Assembly (NCBI GenBank): GCA_965232455.1 | Contig: OZ246981.1 | Coordinates: 372,001-436,000, forward strand | Source: JBFGFX01 sp965232455 | Lineage (GTDB): Bacteria; Pseudomonadota; Gammaproteobacteria; Steroidobacterales; Woeseiaceae | Reading direction: 5' to 3' | DNA: 64,000 nt | In this document: positions 8,634 to 16,909 of the stretch, piece by piece | Layout of the letters: the number at the start of each line of letters is the position of its first letter | How positions within the stretch are numbered: the first letter of the stretch is position 1 | Position numbers and translations under genes: made by a program | The notes under the pieces: model-generated | The model's database searches: none | The model's input: only the letters and a program-made list of their open reading frames with translations | What the model was told of the DNA's origin: nothing

Positions 8634-9416
8634 GTGAGCGAATACGAAACCGTCAAGGTCGCGCAGGATGGGGCGGTCTGCATCATCACGATCTCACGTC
8701 CCGACGCGATGAACTCGTTCAATACCGAGCTTCGCCGGGATCTTCTCACGGCGTTCGAGCAGGCCGCCGGCGACGACGCCGTTCGGGCGGTCGTACTTAC
8801 CGGCGAGGGGCGCTCATTCAGTGCGGGCGCCGATCTCAAGGGCAGTCTTTCGACCGACCGGACCGTCGAGCAGCAGTTGCAGGAAGAATACCGGCCGGTT
8901 CTGGAGTGTATCGCCGAGATGCGGCAGCCGGTTATCGCCGCCGTCGGCGGCTCGGCGGCCGGCATCGGCATGTCTTACGCACTTGCGTGCGACCTGATGA
9001 TCATGGCGGACAACGCGTTCTTGTTGTCGCCGTTCACGACCATTTCACTGGTTCCGGACGGCGGACTCAACTGGTTAATGGTGCACCAGCTAGGCTACCG
9101 GCGGGCGTTCCAGCTAAGCGTGGAGTCGGAGCGCATCAGCGCCGATCGCTGCCTAGAGCTTGGTCTCACCAACAAAGTCGCACCTGCCGAGGATTTACTG
9201 CAGGAAGCGGTGGCTTGGGCGAAATCGCTTGCCGAGCGCGCGCCGCTGTCGATTGCGGCAACCAAAAAAGCGATGCGGCATGCAGCGAGCGGTTCATGGG
9301 CCAGCACGTTCGACGTCGAAGCGCCCATGCAGGACGCCTTACGAAGCAGCGCAGACTGCGAGGAAGGCGTGGCCGCATTTTTCGAGAAACGAAAAGCAGA
9401 ATTCAAGGGCGAATAA
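8634..9416 (+). CDS. Enoyl-CoA hydratase/isomerase family protein (PaaG-like)
   Basis: A 260-residue crotonase with a GTG start 9 bases after the FadJ-like stop and a GAGGAGC Shine-Dalgarno. The oxyanion-hole segments are FSAGADLKG and GGSAAGIGMS. At the catalytic position it reads SLVPDGGL, an Asp as in PaaG-type isomerases rather than the two Glu of ordinary hydratases. An isomerase role (moving the double bond of enoyl-CoA) is therefore more likely than hydration. It belongs to the same operon as its neighbours. Confidence 0.85.
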   Translation: MSEYETVKVAQDGAVCIITISRPDAMNSFNTELRRDLLTAFEQAAGDDAVRAVVLTGEGRSFSAGADLKGSLSTDRTVEQQLQEEYRPVLECIAEMRQPVIAAVGGSAAGIGMSYALACDLMIMADNAFLLSPFTTISLVPDGGLNWLMVHQLGYRRAFQLSVESERISADRCLELGLTNKVAPAEDLLQEAVAWAKSLAERAPLSIAATKKAMRHAASGSWASTFDVEAPMQDALRSSADCEEGVAAFFEKRKAEFKGE

Positions 9417-9441
9417 TACTGGCCCTTCCAGGACGGTAACG

Positions 9442-10635
9442 ATGAGCAGACGAATTTTTGACGAAGAACACGACATGTTCCGCGACTCCGTGCGGAACTT
9501 CATGAAAAACGAGATCGAACCCAACAGCGAAAAGTGGCACGAACAGGGTATTGTCGACCGCGAAGCGTTCCTGTGGGCCGGCGACATGGGCTTGCTGCTC
9601 ATGTGGGCGGATGAAAAATACGGAGGCGCGGGCGTCGACGATTTTCGCTACGAGCAGATTCTGATCGAGGAGAATGCCTGGCACGGGGACGCCGGGTTCT
9701 TCATGACGCTGCACAGCCGGTTGGTCGCGCCTTACATCGGTGAGCTCGGCACCGAAGCACAGAAGTTGCGCTGGCTGCCGAAGTGCATCAGCGGCGAAAA
9801 CATCCTCGCGGTTGCGATGTCCGAGCCGGGTGCGGGCAGCGACGTTGCCGGCATACGGACGCGCGCCGAAGACAAAGGCGACCACTTTTTGTTGAACGGC
9901 TCGAAGACTTACATCTCGAACGGAATCAACGCCGACCTGGTCGTCGTCGCGGCGAAGACCGATCCTGCGAGTTCCCACGGTCTCAGTCTGTTTGTCGTCG
10001 AACGCGGCATGGAAGGATTCGAGCGCGGCCGTAATCTGAAAAAAATGGGCCTCAAGAGTCAGGACACAGCCGAGCTGTTTTTCAACAACGTGAGGGTGCC
10101 GAAAGAGAACCTGCTGGGCGAGTTCAACCGCGGTTTCTACCATCTGATGCATTTTCTGGCCGAGGAGCGGTTGCTCGGCGCCGTCGGTTATCTGGCGGCC
10201 GCTGACGCGGCGTTCAGCTTGACCATGGACTACGTCACCGAGCGCACGGCATTTGGGCAGCGGGTCGCCGACTTCCAGAATACCCGTTTCAAGCTGGCGG
10301 ACATGCGTACCGAGATCGACGTTGCGCAGGCGTTTGTCGATCAGTGTGTCCTCGAACACAACGAGGGACAGCTTTCGGCGGACACGGCGGCGAAGGCCAA
10401 GCTGTTTACGAGCGAACTGGAAAATCGCGTGATGGACGAGTGCGTGCAGCTGCACGGCGGCGCCGGGTACATGGAGGAATACAAGATTTGCCGGATGTTC
10501 CTGAACGCGCGCGTCTCGACGATATACGCGGGCAGTTCCGAGATCATGCGCGAGATCATCGCTCGTTCCATCGGGCTCGATCCGCGTAAGAAACCGTCGA
10601 AGACGGGCGGCGAACGGCGGGCGGACGCCGCCTAG
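9442..10635 (+). CDS. Acyl-CoA dehydrogenase
   Basis: A 397-residue FAD enzyme. The N-terminal helical domain, the MSEPGAGSDVAG and KTYISNG sheet motifs and the QLHGGAGYMEEYKI C-terminal motif are all present. Where medium-chain enzymes have the catalytic Glu (YEG), this protein has YAG, so the base is more likely a Glu on helix G (Glu241 or Glu242 in LAEERLLG), as in long-chain and isovaleryl-CoA dehydrogenases. The start is ATG 9442, following AGGACGG; the frame is open far upstream but that part overlaps the crotonase gene. It performs the first oxidation step for this pathway. Confidence 0.92.
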   Translation: MSRRIFDEEHDMFRDSVRNFMKNEIEPNSEKWHEQGIVDREAFLWAGDMGLLLMWADEKYGGAGVDDFRYEQILIEENAWHGDAGFFMTLHSRLVAPYIGELGTEAQKLRWLPKCISGENILAVAMSEPGAGSDVAGIRTRAEDKGDHFLLNGSKTYISNGINADLVVVAAKTDPASSHGLSLFVVERGMEGFERGRNLKKMGLKSQDTAELFFNNVRVPKENLLGEFNRGFYHLMHFLAEERLLGAVGYLAAADAAFSLTMDYVTERTAFGQRVADFQNTRFKLADMRTEIDVAQAFVDQCVLEHNEGQLSADTAAKAKLFTSELENRVMDECVQLHGGAGYMEEYKICRMFLNARVSTIYAGSSEIMREIIARSIGLDPRKKPSKTGGERRADAA

Positions 10636-10731
10636 TAAGCAAGACGCCGCCACCGGTATCGGTATAATCGGCCTTCCTTTTCGGCCCGGCAGGCAAGAGA
10701 TCAGTCCCGCCGTTTTGCGTAGGACAAGTCG

Positions 10732-11595
10732 ATGAAAACAGCGTTCGTGGGTCTCGGCGTCATGGGATACCCGATGGCGGGTTACCTGGTGGCCGCCGGT
10801 TTTGAGGTTACCGTTTATAACCGAACCGCGGCGAAGGCCGAAGCCTGGTGCAAACAGCACGGCGGCCGGATGGCCGACACGCCGGCCGCCGCCGCCAGCG
10901 GGGCCGACTTCGTGTTCTGCTGTGTGGGTAACGACGATGACGTCCGGCAGGTTATCCTCGGCGAGCACGGCGTCCTGGGGGGCGCGGCGCAGGGGGCGGT
11001 CATCGTTGACCATACCACCGCGTCCGCAACGGTTGCCCGCGAAGTCTACGAAGCGGCCGGGGCCAGGAACGTCGATTTTCTGGATGCGCCGCTGTCGGGC
11101 GGTCAGGCCGGCGCGGAGGCGGGGCAGCTCACCATCATGGTCGGCGGCGATGCGTCGGTTTTCGATCGCGCGCTACCGATCATGGATTGTTACGCGAAAG
11201 CCTGTACCCGGATAGGCGACGTTGGCGATGGCCAGAAGGCGAAAATGGTGAATCAGATTTGCATTGCCGGCGTCGTCCAGGGACTGGCGGAGGGTCTGCA
11301 TCTGGCCAAACGCGCGGGCCTGGACGTTCCCGCGGTGATCGGCGCCATCTCGAAAGGCGCCGCTCAGTCCTGGCAGATGGAGAATCGCTGGGAGACGATG
11401 GTTGAGGACGAGTTCGAGTTCGGTTTCGCCGTTGAGTGGATGCGCAAGGACCTCAGGATCGCCCTCGACGAAGCCGAGCGCGTCGGCGCGACGCTCGAGA
11501 TGACCAGACTCGTGGACGGGTATTACGCCGAGGTGGAAGAACTCGGTGGTCGCCGTTACGACACCTCCAGCCTGATCAAGCGCCTGGAGCCGTAG
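10732..11595 (+). CDS. NAD(P)-dependent 3-hydroxyisobutyrate dehydrogenase family protein
   Basis: A 287-residue beta-hydroxyacid dehydrogenase. The Rossmann motif GLGVMGYPMAG is at 7-17, the substrate motif DAPLSGGQAGAEAG at ~118-131, and the catalytic Lys is Lys171 in GQKAKMVNQ. The family includes MmsB of valine breakdown, which would suit an isobutyryl-CoA mutase context. No methylmalonate-semialdehyde dehydrogenase is present, so the substrate stays open. A TATAAT at 10663-10668 could give it its own promoter; TAGGAC precedes the ATG. Confidence 0.85.
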   Translation: MKTAFVGLGVMGYPMAGYLVAAGFEVTVYNRTAAKAEAWCKQHGGRMADTPAAAASGADFVFCCVGNDDDVRQVILGEHGVLGGAAQGAVIVDHTTASATVAREVYEAAGARNVDFLDAPLSGGQAGAEAGQLTIMVGGDASVFDRALPIMDCYAKACTRIGDVGDGQKAKMVNQICIAGVVQGLAEGLHLAKRAGLDVPAVIGAISKGAAQSWQMENRWETMVEDEFEFGFAVEWMRKDLRIALDEAERVGATLEMTRLVDGYYAEVEELGGRRYDTSSLIKRLEP

Positions 11596-11621
11596 GCGGT
11601 CGGTCGGATGATCGGTGACCG

Positions 11622-11954
11622 GTGAAACGTTCGACCGACGTATGGCCGGCCCTGGTCTTTTTCGCGGGAATCGGGCTGACTGTCCTGCTGATGGCAACCG
11701 GGCTGCCGTTTCGGCAGACTTCTGCGGAGGGGCAGCTCGCGACACTCGTACTCTACGTTTTGAACCCGCCCGTCCTGCTGGTCGTTTACGCTGCTCCTCA
11801 CCTCGCTCCGGAGCCGGGAACGTCCGTGTGGCCTCAGCTCCAGTATCCGATAACGGTCGTCGTGTCGGTCCTGTGGTGGGCCTTCGTTCGGTGGTTGCTG
11901 AAGCTCGGTCTGCAAGTTCGCGCATCACGCCGGAAGCCCTCGGAGGCACCCTGA
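11622..11954 (+). CDS. Small membrane protein of unknown function
   Basis: 110 residues with a GTG start. It has three hydrophobic stretches (about 9-27, 40-58 and 75-94) and a basic C-terminus. I recognise no family. It lies between the dehydrogenase and the thiamine riboswitch and reads the same way; no function can be proposed. Confidence 0.55.
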   Translation: MKRSTDVWPALVFFAGIGLTVLLMATGLPFRQTSAEGQLATLVLYVLNPPVLLVVYAAPHLAPEPGTSVWPQLQYPITVVVSVLWWAFVRWLLKLGLQVRASRRKPSEAP

Positions 11955-12002
11955 TCTCGAGAAAGATGTTTCGAGGTAAACCAACCCGGCGAAATTTCGC
12001 GT

Positions 12003-12008
12003 TATAAT
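12003..12008 (+). promoter_or_regulatory. -10 box of the thiamine operon
   Basis: A perfect TATAAT. Transcription would begin near 12014, exactly where the riboswitch aptamer starts. No good -35 hexamer is visible 16-18 bases upstream. Confidence 0.45.
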
Positions 12009-12013
12009 CCGCG

Positions 12014-12120
12014 CCACCAGGGGTGGTCTTTTCGACCTGAGATCCGCGACGACGCCGGGCGGCGTCGTCGACAGCGGGAACCCTTAGAACCTGACCCGGG
12101 TAATACCGGCGTAGGAAGAG
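12014..12120 (+). ncRNA. TPP riboswitch (THI element)
   Basis: The conserved blocks are in order: ACCAGGGGTG (12016-12025), CTGAGA (12037-12042), then a long variable P3 stem (CGACGACGCC / GGCGTCGTCG), the ACCCTTAGAACCTGA core (from ~12080), CCGGGTAATACCGG and the closing GCGTAGGA. It lies 10 bases upstream of a TonB receptor gene whose Shine-Dalgarno (GGAAGAGGA) overlaps the 3' edge of the aptamer, so TPP binding probably blocks translation initiation. It should switch off the thiamine uptake operon when TPP is plentiful. Confidence 0.96.
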
Positions 12121-12129
12121 GAATCCACA

Positions 12130-14235
12130 ATGCCATTCCATGTCTCTTATTGGCGACCCGCCAAGGTCGTGCTATCCCTATTGCTGTTGCCGCTTTCCGC
12201 CGTCGCCGAGCAGGCGATCGAAGAGATCGTCGTGACGGCCGATTTTCGCGGGCGCGGCGCCGCGGATTTGTCCGCCAGCGTCACCGTGCTCGATCAGGAA
12301 ACGATCGAACGGGCGGCGGTGCAGCATTTCGAGGAGCTGATCTATTCGATCCCGAATCTCAATTGGTCCGGCGACGGCAACCGGGCGCGTTACCTGCAGA
12401 TCCGCGGCGTCGGCGAACTCGAACAGTACGAGGGTGCGCCGAATCCCTCGGTCGGCTTTCTGATCGACGACATCGATTTCAGCGGTATCGGTACGATAGC
12501 GACGTTGTTCGACATGCAGCAGATCGAAGTCCTCAGGGGTCCGCAGGGAACTCGTTACGGCGCGAACGCACTTGCCGGACTGGTTTACACGCGGAGCGCG
12601 GACCCGACGGACGAATGGTCGGGGAACGTTCGGCTCAGCGCCGCGGAGGACAATACGCTCGCCGGCGGTTTGGCCTTTGGCGGGCCGCTCGTTCGATCCG
12701 GGTCGACGAGGTTCCGCATCAGCGCGCACCGCCACGAGAGCGACGGCTTTCGCGACAACCCGTTTCTCGGCCGCTCGGACACCAACGGCCGCCAGGAGAC
12801 GGCGTTGCGCGGCAAGCTGCACTGGGAAGCGGGCGACGATTGGGCTTTCCGCCTGGCCGCCTTGTACGCGGATATCGACGACGGTTACGATGGTTTTGCC
12901 ATCGATAACAGCCTGACCGTGTTGTCCGACAATCCAGGCAGGGACGCGCAGGAGAGTCTGGGCGGGTCGCTGAGAGCCACATGGAGCGGTGGGCAGCACG
13001 CCGAATTCACTTCAATTACGTCATACGCCGATTCGGACATCGATTTTTCATTCGACGCCGATTGGGGCAACGACGACGCCTGGGCGCCGTTCACCTACGA
13101 TTACATCTCGTCCAGCGAACGCAATCGCGAGACGATCAGCCAGGAGTTCCGGCTGGCGTCGAAGGCCGACCGCGCGAACGATGAGGTTGGCTGGCTGGCT
13201 GGATTGTATGCGCTCAGACTCGACGAGAGCCTGGCGACCGATAACCGGGGGGTCTATGACGACCCCGTTGTCTTCTTTTTCTCCGATTCGCTTGACGAGC
13301 AATTCTCGAGTCGCTTCGAGTCCCTGAACCTGGCGGCGTTCGGCCAGGTCGAGGTGCCGATGGGCGACGACGGGAGTGTGACGATCGGGTTGCGCGTGGA
13401 GAATCGGACGATCGACTATGCCGATTCGGAGGGCCTGACGCTCGGACCCGACGAGACGATGGTTGGAGGTGAGATTGCATACCGTCACGACCTTTCCGAT
13501 ACGATAACCGGTTACGCGTCCGTGTCGAGAGGTTACAAGGCCGGCGGTTTCAATCTCGGGATCGTGCCCAATGCGCAAAGAGAATTTGGCGATGAGGTGT
13601 TGTGGAATGTGGAAGCCGGCGTGAAATCGTCGTGGCTGGACAACCGGCTTGCGCTCAACGCCGCCGTTTTCTACAACGAACGCCGCAATCAGCAGGTGCG
13701 CACGTCGACCCAGTTGAATCCGAACGATCCCGCGTCATTCGTTTTTCTCACGGACAACGCCGCGAAGGGCGAGACCCTGGGCTTCGAGGCCGACCTGCGT
13801 TGGCTGGTGTCCGAGAGCGTCGAGATATTCGGCAGCGTCGGGCTGCTCGATGCCACGTTCGATACCTACGTCACCCCGGATTTCGATCGCAGCGGTCGCG
13901 ATCAGGCGCATGCGCCGGCGTACTCACTGGCCGTTGGCGGCACTTACCGTCACGGCAGCGGGATGTTCGCCCGGCTTGATGTCGCAGCGCGCGACGAGTT
14001 CTTTTTCGACGTCAGTCACGACCAGAAGTCCGAGGCCTATGAGTTGGTCAATGCTCGTCTGGGGTACGAAAGCGAACGCTGGACCGCCCAGCTATGGGCG
14101 CGCAATTTGTTTGACGAGACTTACGCCGTACGCGGGTTTTTCTTCGGCAACGAGCCCCCGGACTTTCCCGACACGCTTTACATCCGGCAGGGCGATCCTC
14201 GCCAGGTCGGCGTTACCTTCGATTTACGTTTTTGA
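12130..14235 (+). CDS. TonB-dependent receptor, thiamine-regulated
   Basis: A 701-residue outer-membrane receptor with a signal peptide (cleavage near AVAEQ, residues ~22-25), a TonB box-like EEIVVTA, and a plug domain with QIEVLRGPQGTRYGANALAG. The beta-barrel ends in DLRF, a C-terminal Phe as expected for outer-membrane insertion. Control by the TPP riboswitch and the three downstream thiamine genes point to uptake of thiamine or a phosphate/precursor, as for the receptors called Omr1. Substrate is inferred from regulation, not from the barrel. Confidence 0.92.
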   Translation: MPFHVSYWRPAKVVLSLLLLPLSAVAEQAIEEIVVTADFRGRGAADLSASVTVLDQETIERAAVQHFEELIYSIPNLNWSGDGNRARYLQIRGVGELEQYEGAPNPSVGFLIDDIDFSGIGTIATLFDMQQIEVLRGPQGTRYGANALAGLVYTRSADPTDEWSGNVRLSAAEDNTLAGGLAFGGPLVRSGSTRFRISAHRHESDGFRDNPFLGRSDTNGRQETALRGKLHWEAGDDWAFRLAALYADIDDGYDGFAIDNSLTVLSDNPGRDAQESLGGSLRATWSGGQHAEFTSITSYADSDIDFSFDADWGNDDAWAPFTYDYISSSERNRETISQEFRLASKADRANDEVGWLAGLYALRLDESLATDNRGVYDDPVVFFFSDSLDEQFSSRFESLNLAAFGQVEVPMGDDGSVTIGLRVENRTIDYADSEGLTLGPDETMVGGEIAYRHDLSDTITGYASVSRGYKAGGFNLGIVPNAQREFGDEVLWNVEAGVKSSWLDNRLALNAAVFYNERRNQQVRTSTQLNPNDPASFVFLTDNAAKGETLGFEADLRWLVSESVEIFGSVGLLDATFDTYVTPDFDRSGRDQAHAPAYSLAVGGTYRHGSGMFARLDVAARDEFFFDVSHDQKSEAYELVNARLGYESERWTAQLWARNLFDETYAVRGFFFGNEPPDFPDTLYIRQGDPRQVGVTFDLRF

Positions 14236-14245
14236 GAGGTCAGTG

Positions 14246-14494
14246 ATGAGAGTAGCCGTAGACATAAGCCTTTATCCTCTGGACCGGGATTTCATACCGC
14301 CGATCAAGGACGTCATAGACCGCCTCAATACCCACGGCAGTCTAGAGGTCGTGACCAATCCGATGAGCACGCAGATTCGCGGCGAGTACGACGACGTGAT
14401 GCAGGCGCTGAGCACCGAGATTCGCGGCACCTTCGAGCAGCTGCCGAAAGCGGTATTTGCGATCAAGATATTGAACAACCCGCTGACGGACTGA
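14246..14494 (+). CDS. YkoF-like thiamine/HMP-binding domain protein
   Basis: 82 residues, ATG start with GAGAGGT at 14234-14240. The sequence VDISLYPLDRDFIPPIKDVI and the central NPMSTQI motif match the YkoF-type ferredoxin-like fold that binds thiamine or its pyrimidine. The classical protein has two such repeats; this one has a single copy and may work as a dimer. It has no signal peptide, so it is cytoplasmic. It sits between the receptor and the PnuT gene, consistent with handing on thiamine. Confidence 0.75.
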   Translation: MRVAVDISLYPLDRDFIPPIKDVIDRLNTHGSLEVVTNPMSTQIRGEYDDVMQALSTEIRGTFEQLPKAVFAIKILNNPLTD

Positions 14495-14501
14495 TCGCTC
14501 G

Positions 14502-15119
14502 GTGCAGGACCTGACAACGACGCTCAACGACCAGCTGAGAGCGCTGTCGGCGCCGGAGCTGGCCGCCGTCGTATTCGCAATCGGCTATCTGGCGCTTGCG
14601 ATTCGCCAGAACATCTGGTGCTGGCTGTGTGCGCTGATAAGCACCGCCATATACGTGTGGCTGTTCGCGCAGGCCAAGCTCTATATGGAAGCCGTATTGA
14701 ACGCATTCTATTTCGGCATGGCGGTTTACGGCTGGTCCGTTTGGCGGGGCGGCAAAAACCACGAGCAACCGCCGGTAACGACGTGGCCGATCACGCTGCA
14801 CGCGGCCGCGGCGTCCTGCATCGTTGCGCTGTCGGCGACGAACGGCTTTCTCCTCGACCGTTACACCGATGCGGCATACCCCTACGTCGATTCGATGACC
14901 ACCTATGCCGCATTATGGGCGACGTTCCTGGTTGCCCGGAAGGTGCTCGAGAACTGGTGGTACTGGCTGCTGATCGACACGGTGTCGATCGCCATCTACT
15001 GGGACAGGGAACTCAAGCTCACGGCGCTGCTGTTCGCCGTTTACGTCATTATGATCCCATTCGGGCTCCTGGCGTGGACTCGTTCGTTCCGGCAGCGCGA
15101 GGCGACGGTCGCGGTATGA
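14502..15119 (+). CDS. pnuT: PnuT-type thiamine transporter (PnuC family)
   Basis: A 205-residue inner-membrane protein with about seven hydrophobic segments and the PnuC-family pattern (the QNIWCWLCALIS region and FYFGMAVYGWSVW). In a TPP-riboswitch operon the PnuC fold is assigned to thiamine (PnuT) rather than nicotinamide riboside. Such carriers are facilitators that need the substrate trapped by phosphorylation, and a kinase-like gene follows with a 4-bp overlap. The start is GTG 14502, without a clear Shine-Dalgarno. Confidence 0.9.
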   Translation: MQDLTTTLNDQLRALSAPELAAVVFAIGYLALAIRQNIWCWLCALISTAIYVWLFAQAKLYMEAVLNAFYFGMAVYGWSVWRGGKNHEQPPVTTWPITLHAAAASCIVALSATNGFLLDRYTDAAYPYVDSMTTYAALWATFLVARKVLENWWYWLLIDTVSIAIYWDRELKLTALLFAVYVIMIPFGLLAWTRSFRQREATVAV

Positions 15120-15949
15120 GCGGCGCGAACGACCCGCGCCGGGCGATTGCACGGGTGCCTGGCTGGTCCGGCGTCGCGTTCGACATCGAAGAACAGGCTG
15201 GCGGCCTGACCAACCGAACGTACAGGCTAAGGCATGGCAAGGAGTCGTTCATATTGCGACTCGACGCCGCCCATGAGCCGGACGTCGGCCTGGATCGGGA
15301 CTGCGAGCGGCGGGTTCTGGAGCGTGCTTCCGCTGCCGGGCTGGCGCCGGAAATCGTGTTCGCGGACGTCGAGGCCGGCATCCTGGTTACCCGCTTTGTC
15401 CGGGGCCGGCCGTGGTCAAGGCAGGACCTGAACGATCGTCAAAAACTCATACTCGTTGCGGAGTTGCTGCAGAGGGTACATACGCTGCCGGGCAGCGGCC
15501 GCCGGTACCGGGCGGACAGCATCGCCGCCGTCTATTCGTCAAAACTCGAGACGACTCCCGAACTGCGTGCATTCGGTGAACGCTGCGCCCGGATCGCCAC
15601 GGTTTCCGCGTCCGCCGAAGAGATTCGTTGCTGCCACAATGACCTTGTCGCGGCCAATATCGTCGGTGACGAGTCCCTGACGCTGCTGGATTGGGAGTAC
15701 GCCTGCGACAACGATCCGCTGTTCGACCTGGCGTCGCTGATCGGCTATCACGACCTGGACCGACGCCTGGCGGACTGTCTGCTGAACGCGTATACGGGCG
15801 GCGTTAACCCCGAACATTGGGAACGGCTGGAGACGCAGCTCCGAATCTACGACGCCCTGCATTGGCTGTGGCTTGCGGTACGACAGGCCGTCAGACCGGA
15901 CGCCCGGCAGGCGGCGCGCCTGACGGAACTCCAGCGCCGAATTTCCTAG
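15116..15949 (+). CDS. Thiamine-kinase-like phosphotransferase (APH fold)
   Basis: 277 residues, overlapping the pnuT stop by ATGA. Kinase motifs are visible: the nucleotide loop GGLTNRTYRL near 25, catalytic CHNDLVAANIV (~171-181), and the metal-binding LLDWEYA. This is the aminoglycoside/choline kinase fold to which ThiK belongs. Operon position implies phosphorylation of imported thiamine to trap it. A pyrophosphokinase outcome or another alcohol substrate is not excluded. Confidence 0.82.
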   Translation: MSGANDPRRAIARVPGWSGVAFDIEEQAGGLTNRTYRLRHGKESFILRLDAAHEPDVGLDRDCERRVLERASAAGLAPEIVFADVEAGILVTRFVRGRPWSRQDLNDRQKLILVAELLQRVHTLPGSGRRYRADSIAAVYSSKLETTPELRAFGERCARIATVSASAEEIRCCHNDLVAANIVGDESLTLLDWEYACDNDPLFDLASLIGYHDLDRRLADCLLNAYTGGVNPEHWERLETQLRIYDALHWLWLAVRQAVRPDARQAARLTELQRRIS

Positions 15950-15972
15950 GCGTCCATGCATGTAAGCGACGC

Positions 15973-16002
15973 TAGGAACCCGTGAGGACGAGCTCCTACA
16001 GA
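15973..16002 (-). repeat. REP-like short hairpin repeat
   Basis: On the minus strand it reads TGTAGGAGCTCGTCCTCACG and continues with GGTTCCTA, an imperfect palindrome of 11 pairs (two wobbles) around the loop CCTC. It shares TGTAGGAGCTCGTCCT with the element at 6393. It lies between the convergent kinase-like and glyoxalase II genes and could help end both transcripts. Confidence 0.5.
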
Positions 16003-16003
16003 C

Positions 16004-16795
16004 TCACCACTGGTTGCGCAGCTCGCGCAGCGCCAGAAAAACGTCTCGCGGTGACGGTGAATCGCCCAGTTCGGGGAACGCTTCCCGCAATCGCTCGATA
16101 ATCGTCGGGCTCTGCAATCGAAAGAACGTGTTGAACGTCTTTTCCTCGGACAGCGTCGTGACCACGGCATCTTCCGGGTTCTGGTGCTCGTACTTCGAGA
16201 GCATCGCGGCGGCAGCTTCGTTGTCCGGTTCACGGTCGAGCGTAAACCTGAGGTTGTTCGTCAGGTAATCATGGCCCGGATACAGCCGGGTCTCGCCGGG
16301 CAGTTTTTCCAGCTGATTCACGAAGGTCTCGTAGAGCTCGTTCGGGTGTCCGCCGTTGTGGCAATTGCCGGCGCCTGCGTTGAACAACGTGTCGCCGCTG
16401 AAAAGGGCTGGCTGATCGGTGCGAGAGAGCAGGCAGATGTGGCTCATCGTGTGGCCGGGCGTGTCGAGACATTCCAGTTCCAAGGAGCTACCGACACGGA
16501 TGAGTTCGCCCGACCCGACGCCCCGGTCCATGTTCGGAATCCTGCGGCCGGCATTGGCGTGCGCGATGATTTTGGCGCCGGTTGCCTTGACCATCGCCCG
16601 ATTGCCGCCGATATGGTCCGGGTGTTCGTGCGTGTTCAGGATCTGCGTGACGGTCCAGCCCCGCCGGTCGGCGGCGGCCAGGCAGCGCCGGTAATCCAGT
16701 GGATCGATGGCGAGTGCATCACCCGTCTCCGGGCACGCGACGAGGTAGTTGAAGTTGCGGTAGGCGTTGGCGGTCCAGATCTGTTCGACAATCAA
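16004..16795 (-). CDS. gloB: Hydroxyacylglutathione hydrolase (glyoxalase II)
   Basis: 263 residues. The metallo-beta-lactamase signature THEHPDH is at 55-61, further metal ligands lie in CLDTPGHTMSH and LFSGDTLF, and the glyoxalase II C-terminal domain ends the protein (LFSGDTLFNAGAGN, then LYPGHDYLTNNL). It hydrolyses S-lactoylglutathione to lactate and glutathione. The start is taken as TTG 16795, because GAGGAG lies 7 bases before it; an in-frame ATG at 16864 would add 23 residues rich in Arg and Pro that are not part of the fold. Confidence 0.92.
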   Translation of the reverse strand: MIVEQIWTANAYRNFNYLVACPETGDALAIDPLDYRRCLAAADRRGWTVTQILNTHEHPDHIGGNRAMVKATGAKIIAHANAGRRIPNMDRGVGSGELIRVGSSLELECLDTPGHTMSHICLLSRTDQPALFSGDTLFNAGAGNCHNGGHPNELYETFVNQLEKLPGETRLYPGHDYLTNNLRFTLDREPDNEAAAAMLSKYEHQNPEDAVVTTLSEEKTFNTFFRLQSPTIIERLREAFPELGDSPSPRDVFLALRELRNQW

Positions 16796-16909
16796 CGGGT
16801 CACTCCTCGCGTTAGGTTGCGTTCGTGTACCTGGTGGACGGGGCAGGGTAGTATCGCGCAGCATACGGTGTGAATGGTAGTACTGAACTTTGTTTACAGG
16901 CTCTAATCG

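Noticed and set aside
9403..11013. 536-codon minus-strand open frame across the acyl-CoA dehydrogenase and the following dehydrogenase
   Set aside because: It spans two real genes and the gap between them, with no motif or ribosome site.
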